Positions 31,357 through 37,229 of a stretch of DNA of 37,229 bases are shown here, one piece after another. The notes beneath the pieces were generated by a model that was given only the letters and a program-made list of their open reading frames with translations, was not told the origin of the DNA and made no database searches. This stretch comes from Paraburkholderia sp. C35. GTDB lineage: Bacteria; Pseudomonadota; Gammaproteobacteria; Burkholderiales; Burkholderiaceae. The stretch's first letter is position 1; each line of letters starts with the position of its first letter. The position numbers were made by a program, and so were the translations under genes. The stretch covers positions 1 through 37,229 of the forward strand of contig NZ_QBUY01000093.1 of assembly GCF_003121405.1 (NCBI RefSeq). Reading direction: 5' to 3'.

Positions 31357-31845
31357 GCCCAGGCGGCGCGCAACGCGCCATAAAACGGTGCCACATCATA
31401 GAAAAACAAGAAAGTGACGGTGTCGCGGCGAACATTCTTTATGTTTTTTGGGGCGTAATTTGGCCCCATCGACGCGATCGAACCCCGTTTTTCGTCAGAT
31501 GTTCTGAACGACGCGCTCGCTAGCGCACAAATTCAGTGCATTTGTTACGCCATATATTATTGAGATGACACAATGTGCCGAAGTCCGCAGCGTCGGGCTT
31601 GCCAAGCAATTGCCGCAACAACTGGTGTAGCAAGGCGTCAGCGATGGTGCAACTGATGCACGAAAAACTGGCGCAACCGGGTTGCAATCAATGCGAAAGA
31701 ATGGCCTCGGGAGGTGGTTGCAATGCAGGAAAACCCTGCGCATCCAACAATATTGCCCGTCGCAAAATTGGAGTTACAATGCGCGCGTTCTCAGGGCTTC
31801 AGGCCTCGGAACGCCAGATTTTGCAAGGCGCAGGAGACCTATTTA
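31357..31845 (+). other. Long upstream region of livK
   Basis: These 489 bases carry no convincing gene. The left half is A/T-richer (TTTATGTTTTTTGG, CATATATTATTG). The right half has two direct repeats GGTTGCAAT (31681-31689 and 31717-31725, 36 bp apart), the first forming a palindrome GCAACC-G-GGTTGC (31674-31686), then the livK promoter at 31753-31780 and its ribosome binding site. This is a plausible control region for amino-acid-responsive regulation (inference). Confidence 0.5.
31753..31780 (+). promoter_or_regulatory. Sigma-70 promoter of livK
   Basis: TTGCCC (31753-31758) and TACAAT (31775-31780) are 16 bp apart, 4 of 6 and 5 of 6 consensus matches. The start would be near 31787, with a leader of about 60 nt. 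Confidence 0.55.
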
Positions 31846-33048
31846 ATGCGAGTCAAGTTTGCTTGTGCCGTGTCCATCGCGGCCGCGGTTGCGATGTTGA
31901 CCGCGTGCAGCAAAAAGAACGATGGCGAAGCGGGCACAGGCGCGTCGGCTGCAGTGGCAGCGGCGCCGGCGAGCGCAAGCGAAGTGACGATCGTGAAGAT
32001 CGGTCATGCGGCCCCTTTGACGGGGGGCATTGCACATCTGGGAAAGGACAATGAAAACGGGGCGCGTCTCGCTATTGAAGAGATCAACGCGCAGGGGTTG
32101 ACGATCGACGGCCTCAAGATTCGGCTCGCTCTCGACGCGCAGGACGATGCAGGCGACCCAAAAACGGGCACGCAGGTCGCGCAGAAGCTGGTGGACGATC
32201 ACGTGGTGGCTGTCGTCGGACACCTGAATTCGGGTGTGTCGATTCCGGCCTCGAAGATATATAGCGACGCGGGCATTGTGCAGATTTCGCCATCCTCGAC
32301 GAATCCGGCCTTTACGCAGCAGGGTTTCAAGACGACCTACCGGGTCGTCGCGACCGATGCGCAGCAGGGACCGGCGCTGGCGAACTACGCGACGAAATCA
32401 CTCGGCGCGAAGCGGATCGCCGTTGTCGACGATGCGACTGCCTATGGCAAGGGTCTTGCTGACGAATTCGCGAAGACGGCGGAAGCCGGCGGCGCGAAGA
32501 TCGTGGCACGCGAGGCGACCAATGACCGGGCCACGGATTTCCGGGCCATCCTCACAAAGATTAAAAGTGCCCAGCCGGACGCCATCATGTTCGGCGGCAT
32601 GGATGCAACGGGCGGGCCGTTCACGAAACAGGCAGCGGCGCTCGGAATCAGGGCAAAAATCCTTGGCGGCGACGGCGTGTGCACCGACAAGGTAGGGGAG
32701 CTGGCGGGAAGTGCCGTCCAGAACCTCGTATGTTCGGAAGCAGGTCTTGCGCTTTCGAAGATGGACAGGGGAGCGGACTTCGAAAAGAAGTACGACGCAC
32801 GCTTCCACACGCCGGTGCAGATTTACGCGCCGTTCACGTATGACGCTGTGTACGTGATCGTCGATGCAATGAAGCGCGCCAATTCGATCGAGCCGCCCAA
32901 GGTGCTCGCTGCGATGCCTTCGACCGATTACACGGGTGTCATCGGTCACATCGCATTCGACGACAAGGGCGACCTGAAAGAAGGCGCGATTACGCTTTAC
33001 GACTTCAAGGACGGCAAGAAAGCGGTCCTCGACGTCGTCAAGATGTAA
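31846..33048 (+). CDS. livK: Branched-chain amino-acid ABC transporter, binding lipoprotein
   Basis: This is the solute-binding protein for the LivHMGF importer (leucine, isoleucine, valine or related ligands). The 400-residue precursor has a signal peptide ending in a lipobox, MLTAC, so Cys21 should be lipidated and the protein anchored to the membrane rather than free as in E. coli LivK. The mature part is a type I periplasmic-binding fold (VKIGHAAPLTGGIAHLG, then VVAVVGHLNSG, ISPSSTNP and AVVDDATAYGKGLADEF). AGGAGA lies 8 nt before the ATG at 31846; the frame start at 31714 is not credible. A terminator between it and livH probably allows more binding protein than permease. The exact ligand is not deducible. 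Confidence 0.94.
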   Translation: MRVKFACAVSIAAAVAMLTACSKKNDGEAGTGASAAVAAAPASASEVTIVKIGHAAPLTGGIAHLGKDNENGARLAIEEINAQGLTIDGLKIRLALDAQDDAGDPKTGTQVAQKLVDDHVVAVVGHLNSGVSIPASKIYSDAGIVQISPSSTNPAFTQQGFKTTYRVVATDAQQGPALANYATKSLGAKRIAVVDDATAYGKGLADEFAKTAEAGGAKIVAREATNDRATDFRAILTKIKSAQPDAIMFGGMDATGGPFTKQAAALGIRAKILGGDGVCTDKVGELAGSAVQNLVCSEAGLALSKMDRGADFEKKYDARFHTPVQIYAPFTYDAVYVIVDAMKRANSIEPPKVLAAMPSTDYTGVIGHIAFDDKGDLKEGAITLYDFKDGKKAVLDVVKM

Positions 33049-33067
33049 TGACGGGACGTACAGCCTG

Positions 33068-33099
33068 ACGGCACCGGACCATCCGACGGTGCCGTTTTT
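33068..33099 (+). terminator. Terminator or attenuator between livK and livH
   Basis: ACGGCACCG (33068-33076) and CGGTGCCGT (33087-33095) pair around a 10-nt loop, followed by TTTT. It lies 19 bases after livK. Partial read-through would give a livK-rich transcript plus a long liv transcript. Confidence 0.8.
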
Positions 33100-33276
33100 G
33101 CATCCACGTCGTGCGCGCGGACCGCTGTAACCCAGCGGTCGCGAGCGCACGATGAAGATAACCCTTACCGGTCTTTTATATCAGTACCCGCAGTGCCGTT
33201 GCGATTTGCGTCAATCATCAGCGCCAACCGGCAGATGAAGCGCGCGAATCCAGTCGCACGGGCTAAGGAGCATTAA

Positions 33277-34227
33277 ATGGATATTTTCATCCAGCAGGTG
33301 ATCAACGGACTGGTGCTTGGCAGTGTCTACGCCATCATCGCACTGGGCTATACGATGGTGTACGGGATTCTCGGCATCATCAACTTCGCGCACGGCGACG
33401 TGCTGATGGTGGGCGCGATGGTCGCGCTCTCGGCCATCGGTGTGTTGCAGAACCACTTCCCCGGTCTCGGCAATGTGCCGACGCTGTGCATCGCGCTGGT
33501 CATAGCGGCCGTCGTGTGCGCGGTGGTGGGCTACACGATCGAGCGGGTGGCGTACAGGCCGCTGCGCAAGGCGCCGCGTCTCGCCCCGCTGATCACCGCG
33601 ATCGGCGTGTCGATCCTGCTGCAGACGCTCGCGATGATGATCTGGTCGCGCAACCCGCTGCCGTTCCCGCAACTGCTGCCGACCGATCCGCTGAACGTGA
33701 TCAAGGCCACCGATACGACGCCTGGCGCCGTGATCTCGATGACTGAAATCGTGATCATCGTCGTCGCGTTCCTCGTGATGGCGGGCCTGCTGCTCCTCGT
33801 GCACACGACCAAGCTCGGCCGCGCGATGCGCGCGATCGCCGAGAACCCCGGCGTCGCGTCGCTGATGGGCGTGAACCCGAACTTCGTGATCTCGGCGACC
33901 TTCATGATCGGCTCGGCGCTCGCCGCGCTGGCAGGCGTGATGATCGCGTCGGAATACGGCAACGCGCACTTCTACATGGGCTTCATCCCCGGCCTGAAGG
34001 CGTTCACGGCGGCGGTGCTCGGCGGTATCGGCAACCTCGGCGGCGCAATGGTCGGCGGTGTGATTCTCGGCCTGATCGAACAGCTGGGCGCCGGTTATAT
34101 CGGCAACCTCACGGGTGGCGTGTTCGGCAGTAACTACCAGGACGTGTTCGCATTCATCGTGCTGATCATCGTGCTGGTGTTCCGTCCGTCGGGCCTGCTG
34201 GGCGAACGTGTCGCGGATCGCGCTTAA
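33277..34227 (+). CDS. livH: Branched-chain amino-acid ABC transporter permease LivH
   Basis: This is one of two inner-membrane permeases of the HAAT family importer. The 316 residues are mostly hydrophobic with about eight membrane segments. The N-terminus (QQVINGLVLGSVYAIIALG, then YGILGIINFAHGD) is the LivH signature. The ATPase-contact loop lies around RAIAENPGVASLMGVN. AAGGAG is 6 nt before the ATG. The gene is 228 bp after livK and followed by livM after 27 bp. The antisense strand is open through the gene, a codon-bias effect. Confidence 0.97.
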   Translation: MDIFIQQVINGLVLGSVYAIIALGYTMVYGILGIINFAHGDVLMVGAMVALSAIGVLQNHFPGLGNVPTLCIALVIAAVVCAVVGYTIERVAYRPLRKAPRLAPLITAIGVSILLQTLAMMIWSRNPLPFPQLLPTDPLNVIKATDTTPGAVISMTEIVIIVVAFLVMAGLLLLVHTTKLGRAMRAIAENPGVASLMGVNPNFVISATFMIGSALAALAGVMIASEYGNAHFYMGFIPGLKAFTAAVLGGIGNLGGAMVGGVILGLIEQLGAGYIGNLTGGVFGSNYQDVFAFIVLIIVLVFRPSGLLGERVADRA

Positions 34228-34254
34228 CGGGCGCAAGGGTAAGGAGCAAACATA

Positions 34255-35418
34255 ATGACCTCAATTCAACCGATCGAGCCGTCCACGACGCTCATCCCTG
34301 AAAAGAACCGGACGAAGACGCTGACGGTGGGCATCATCACCGCTGCGTTCGTCATCCTCGCGCCGTTCGTCATCGGCACGGCCGGCGGCAACTACTGGGT
34401 CCGCGTGCTCGACTTCGCGATGCTGTACGTGATGCTGGCGCTGGGTCTGAACGTGGTGGTCGGCTTCGCCGGCCTGCTGGACCTGGGCTACATCGCGTTC
34501 TACGCGGTGGGCGCGTACACGACGGCGCTGCTGTCGTCGCCGCACCTGTCGTCGCAGTTCGAATGGATCGCGCACCTCGCGCCGGGCGGGCTGCATATCC
34601 CCTTCCTGCTGATCATTCCATGCGCGATGGCGATCGCGGCGATCTGCGGCGTGATTCTCGGTGCACCGACACTGCGTCTGCGTGGCGACTACCTCGCGAT
34701 CGTGACCTTGGGCTTCGGGGAAATCGTCCGGATCTTCCTGAACAACCTCGACCGTCCGGTGAACATCACCAACGGCCCGAAGGGCATCACAGGTATCGAT
34801 CCGATCCACGTCGGCGACTTCAGCCTCGCGCAGACGCACTCGTTTTTCGGTCTGTCGATCCCGTCGGTGTACTCGTACTACTACGTGTTCGTGCTGTGCG
34901 CGCTGTTCGTGATCTGGGTCTGTACGCGTCTGCAACACTCGCGTATCGGCCGCGCATGGGCCGCGATCCGCGAAGACGAAATCGCCGCGAAGGCGATGGG
35001 CATCAACACGCGTGACGTGAAGCTGCTGGCATTCGCGATGGGCGCGTCGTTCGGTGGTCTGTCGGGCGCGATGTTCGGTGCGTTCCAGGGCTTCGTGTCG
35101 CCGGAATCGTTCACGCTGCCGGAATCGATCGTCGTGCTGGCCTGCGTGGTGCTGGGCGGCATGGGTCACATCCCGGGCGTGATTCTCGGCGCGGTGCTGC
35201 TCGCCGTGCTGCCCGAATTCCTGCGTTCGACGATGGGTCCGCTGCAGAACCTGCTGTTCGGTCACGAAATCGTCGATACGGAAGTGATCCGTCAGCTCGT
35301 GTACGCACTCGCGATGGTGCTGATCATGCTGTACCGCTCGGAAGGCTTGTGGCCTGCGCCGAAGCACGAAGACAAGATCGCGAAGCTCTCGAAGCGCAAC
35401 GGCAAGGTTCGCGCGTAA
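34255..35418 (+). CDS. livM: Branched-chain amino-acid ABC transporter permease LivM
   Basis: This is the second permease subunit, pairing with LivH. Its 387 residues have an N-terminal soluble tail (about 20), then eight or more hydrophobic segments. The family block is VVGFAGLLDLGYIAFYAVGAY. The ATPase-contact region is RAWAAIREDEIAAKAMGINTRDVKLLAFAMGA near 240-270. AAGGAG precedes the ATG. It is 24 bp before livG. The charged C-terminal tail (PKHEDKIAKLSKRNGKVRA) is cytoplasmic. Confidence 0.97.
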   Translation: MTSIQPIEPSTTLIPEKNRTKTLTVGIITAAFVILAPFVIGTAGGNYWVRVLDFAMLYVMLALGLNVVVGFAGLLDLGYIAFYAVGAYTTALLSSPHLSSQFEWIAHLAPGGLHIPFLLIIPCAMAIAAICGVILGAPTLRLRGDYLAIVTLGFGEIVRIFLNNLDRPVNITNGPKGITGIDPIHVGDFSLAQTHSFFGLSIPSVYSYYYVFVLCALFVIWVCTRLQHSRIGRAWAAIREDEIAAKAMGINTRDVKLLAFAMGASFGGLSGAMFGAFQGFVSPESFTLPESIVVLACVVLGGMGHIPGVILGAVLLAVLPEFLRSTMGPLQNLLFGHEIVDTEVIRQLVYALAMVLIMLYRSEGLWPAPKHEDKIAKLSKRNGKVRA

Positions 35419-35442
35419 CGGACGGCAAAGAGGAAACACAAC

Positions 35443-36219
35443 ATGAGCGACAAGAAAATCCGTCTGTCCGTGAAGGGCGTCAACAAGCGCTTCGGTGGCT
35501 TGCAGGCACTGTCGGACGTGGGCCTTCAGATTGAAGAAGGCACGATTTACGGTCTGATCGGCCCGAACGGCGCCGGCAAGACCACGTTCTTCAACGTGAT
35601 CACGGGTCTGTACACGCCGGATTCGGGCGAGTTCAAGCTCGACGGCACGCCGTACACGCCGACGGCGGTGTACCAGGTGGCGAAGGCCGGTATCGCGCGT
35701 ACGTTCCAGAACATCCGTCTGTTCGGTGGCATGACCGCGCTGGAAAACGTGATGGTCGGCCGTCACGTGCGGACCAAGCACGGTCTGCTGGGCGCCGTGT
35801 TCCAGACGCCGGCTGAGCGCAAGGAAGAGCGCGAGATCAAGGAACGCGCGCTCGAACTGCTCGAGTACGTCGGCGTGCTGCAGTACGCGGACTACACGTC
35901 CCGCAACCTGTCGTATGGTCACCAGCGCCGTCTGGAGATCGCGCGTGCACTCGCGACCGATCCGAAGCTGCTCGCACTCGACGAACCGGCTGCCGGCATG
36001 AACGCAACCGAGAAGGTCGAACTGACGAAGCTGCTGGACAAGATCCGCGCGGACGGCAAGACGATCCTGCTGATCGAGCACGACGTGAAACTGGTGATGG
36101 GCCTGTGCAATCGCATGACAGTGCTCGACTATGGCAAGGTGATCGCTGAAGGTCTGCCGCAGGACGTGCAGAAGGATCCGAAGGTGATCGAGGCTTATCT
36201 GGGTGCGGGGGTCCACTGA
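35443..36219 (+). CDS. livG: Branched-chain amino-acid ABC transporter ATPase LivG
   Basis: This cytoplasmic ATPase subunit has 258 residues. Walker A is GPNGAGKT (40-47), the ABC signature appears as LSYGHQRRLEIA (from 156), Walker B is LLALDEPAAGMN (from 176) and the switch His is in LIEHDVKLVMGLC. The variant signature (LSYGHQ in place of LSGGQ) is usual in LivG. GGAAA lies before the ATG. The stop shares one base with the livF start (TGATG), so the two ATPases are made together and should form the heterodimeric motor. Confidence 0.98.
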   Translation: MSDKKIRLSVKGVNKRFGGLQALSDVGLQIEEGTIYGLIGPNGAGKTTFFNVITGLYTPDSGEFKLDGTPYTPTAVYQVAKAGIARTFQNIRLFGGMTALENVMVGRHVRTKHGLLGAVFQTPAERKEEREIKERALELLEYVGVLQYADYTSRNLSYGHQRRLEIARALATDPKLLALDEPAAGMNATEKVELTKLLDKIRADGKTILLIEHDVKLVMGLCNRMTVLDYGKVIAEGLPQDVQKDPKVIEAYLGAGVH

Positions 36220-36935
36220 TGGCTACGGCAATGTTGAAAATCAAGGGCCTTCAGGGCAACTACGGCGGCATTCAGGCCGTCAAGGGCGTCGACCTCGAGA
36301 TCCAGCAGGGCGAACTCGTCACGCTGATTGGCGCCAACGGCGCGGGCAAGACGACCACCATGAAGGCGATCACGGGCCTCAAGCCTTACTCGGCCGGCGA
36401 CATCGAGTACATGGGGCAGTCGATCAAGGGCGTGCCGCCGCATGAACTGCTGAAGCGCGGTCTGGCGATGGTGCCGGAAGGTCGCGGGATCTTCGCTCGC
36501 ATGTCGATCGTCGAGAACATGCAGATGGGTGCGTATCTGCGTAGCGATGCGGAAGGCATCAAGAAGGACGTCGAACGGATGTTCGGGTTCTTCCCGCGCT
36601 TGAGAGAGCGTGCGACGCAGCTGGCCGGGACGCTGTCCGGCGGTGAACAGCAGATGCTGGCGATGGCGCGTGCCGTTATCTCCAAGCCGAAGCTGTTGCT
36701 GCTCGACGAGCCGTCGATGGGTCTGTCGCCGATCATGGTCGAGAAGATCTTCGAAGTGGTGCGTGAGATTTCGAAGGAAGGCATCACGGTGATGCTGGTT
36801 GAGCAGAATGCTCGTCTTGCCTTGCAGGCGGCTGATCGTGGTTATGTGATGGATTCGGGTACGGTTACGATGTCTGGCGATGCCAAGCAGATGCTGGATG
36901 ATCCGAAGGTGCGGGCTGCTTATCTGGGCGAGTAA
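36219..36935 (+). CDS. livF: Branched-chain amino-acid ABC transporter ATPase LivF
   Basis: This is the second ATPase subunit, with 238 residues. Walker A is GANGAGKT (38-45), the signature is LSGGEQQMLAMARA (from 139), Walker B is LLLLDEPSMGLS (from 159), and the switch region is MLVEQNARLALQAADRGYVMDSG. It is the last gene of livHMGF. The ATG overlaps the livG stop. Near its 3' end the codon use relaxes (more T-ending codons), as often seen at operon ends. A terminator follows at 36979. Confidence 0.98.
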   Translation: MATAMLKIKGLQGNYGGIQAVKGVDLEIQQGELVTLIGANGAGKTTTMKAITGLKPYSAGDIEYMGQSIKGVPPHELLKRGLAMVPEGRGIFARMSIVENMQMGAYLRSDAEGIKKDVERMFGFFPRLRERATQLAGTLSGGEQQMLAMARAVISKPKLLLLDEPSMGLSPIMVEKIFEVVREISKEGITVMLVEQNARLALQAADRGYVMDSGTVTMSGDAKQMLDDPKVRAAYLGE

Positions 36936-36978
36936 TACGCTATCGTTTTGTAGTTCTTCTGTTTTTTTGTGAGAAAGG

Positions 36979-37012
36979 CTGCACGTTCAGGCGTGCGGTC
37001 TTTTTTGTTTTT
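36979..37012 (+). terminator. Terminator of livHMGF
   Basis: CTGCACG (36979-36985) pairs with CGTGCGG (36992-36998, one G-U pair) around a 6-nt loop, followed by TC and TTTTTTGTTTTT. It lies 43 bases after the livF stop. Confidence 0.85.
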
Positions 37013-37028
37013 GGTGGTTGTGGTTTGC

Positions 37029-37064
37029 CTTCGCCTTCGCCTTCGATTTTGATTTTGATTTTGC
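37029..37064. repeat. Six-unit hexamer tandem tract
   Basis: Six consecutive hexamers occur: CTTCGC, CTTCGC, CTTCGA, TTTTGA, TTTTGA, TTTTGC. All fit the pattern YTTYG followed by C or A. The tract is intergenic and its last unit lies inside the tail of the right hairpin repeat. Confidence 0.8.
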
Positions 37065-37152
37065 TGGCATCCGCGATTTGTTAGTGGTCTGCCTGGGTTG
37101 CCCCTGTGCGGGGCGGCACCTACTTTTCTTTGCCGCCGCAAAGAAAAGTAGG
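37059..37152. repeat. Dispersed hairpin repeat, right copy (inverted)
   Basis: This is the reverse complement of the element at 22-115. The 15-bp hairpin is at 37119-37152, with arms CCTACTTTTCTTTGC and GCAAAGAAAAGTAGG and loop CGCC. One base differs in the 76-bp core (37093). It lies between the livF terminator and the end of a minus-strand gene, with only 7 bases between hairpin and stop codon. Confidence 0.9.
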
Positions 37153-37159
37153 GGCGGTT

Positions 37160-37229
37160 TCAAAGACCAAGTGCAACAGCGGGGTTAATTTCGATGCCCT
37201 GTTTCTTGCAGTTTTCCATGAAGGCTTGC
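37160..37229 (-). CDS. 3' end of an unidentified gene (partial)
   Basis: On the minus strand from the window edge, one frame reads QAFMENCKKQGIEINPAVAL followed by GL and a TGA stop at 37162-37160. The other two frames on this strand were not found to give a sensible protein end. The composition (amphipathic, no low complexity) looks like a genuine C-terminus, and the hairpin repeat follows the stop closely, as if serving as its 3' end. Only 22 residues are visible, so no family is proposed. Confidence 0.5.
   Translation of the reverse strand, partial: QAFMENCKKQGIEINPAVALGL

Noticed and set aside
31495..31743. 82-codon Cys-rich frame on the minus strand upstream of livK
   Set aside because: It has no good ribosome binding site and an irregular composition, and it lies across the predicted livK control region. 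It is more likely chance.
34261..36216. 651-codon open frame on the minus strand opposite livM and livG
   Set aside because: It mirrors the strong G/C third-position bias of the liv genes. The translation is rich in Arg, His, Gln and Asp with no recognisable domain, and both sense genes are certain.
1..37229. Search for a CRISPR array, prophage, toxin-antitoxin pair or integrated element
   Set aside because: No direct-repeat array, integrase, transposase gene or tRNA-linked att site was seen. The gene content is conserved chromosomal backbone.

Overview
The window is a GC-rich, densely packed chromosomal segment of a beta-proteobacterium. Its protein sequences and gene order (ribF-ileS-lspA-coaBC, clpS-clpA, fkpB-ispH, livHMGF, an extra fusA outside the ribosomal str operon) point to Burkholderia sensu lato, most likely Paraburkholderia or Caballeronia. 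The genus is an inference from remembered family resemblance, not from a search. No tRNA, rRNA, CRISPR array, prophage or intact insertion sequence was seen. Nearly all genes are conserved housekeeping genes.

Layout. 1-190: one copy of a dispersed hairpin repeat and the fusA terminator. 189-4374 (minus strand): fusA copy, an exported DUF192 protein, a 63-residue exported Ala/Lys/His-rich protein and the pseudouridine synthase rluE. 4714-8266 (plus): icd, then a two-gene copper module (a small secreted Cys/His-rich protein and a Tat-exported multicopper oxidase). 8360-8566 (minus): cold-shock protein with a long leader. 9108-11719 (plus): clpS-clpA. 11835-19334 (minus): ribF, ileS, lspA, coaBC, a luciferase-like flavin monooxygenase and dut. 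19452-24234 (plus): purN, an RsmB-like rRNA methyltransferase, an MscS-type channel and a membrane fatty-acid desaturase with a long extra C-terminal domain. 24349-28071: the NAD de novo genes nadA-nadC (plus) convergent with nadB (minus). 28313-29701 (minus): rpmB-rpmG and radC. 29890-31307 (plus): fkpB-ispH. 31846-36935 (plus): a complete branched-chain amino-acid type ABC importer, livK (lipoprotein) then livHMGF. The last 70 bases hold the 3' end of an unidentified minus-strand gene.

How the genes work together. nadA, nadB and nadC supply the whole quinolinate branch from aspartate to nicotinate mononucleotide. ribF and coaBC make FAD/FMN and 4'-phosphopantetheine, and nadB, coaBC and the LLM enzyme are flavoproteins or predicted flavoproteins. 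ClpS hands N-degron substrates to ClpA. The liv cassette encodes a periplasmic-side binding lipoprotein, two permeases and two ATPases. The oxidase and its small partner probably handle periplasmic copper.

The most unusual points are: the same 94-bp repeat in inverted orientation at both edges of the window; a perfect 9+9 palindrome between rluE and icd; the desaturase C-terminal domain, part of which reminds me of ISL3-family transposase helices; the orphan copper module; the LLM monooxygenase between coaBC and dut; and two genes (clpS, purN) whose -10-like box sits only 6 nt before the ATG. I did not find an obviously new multi-gene system.
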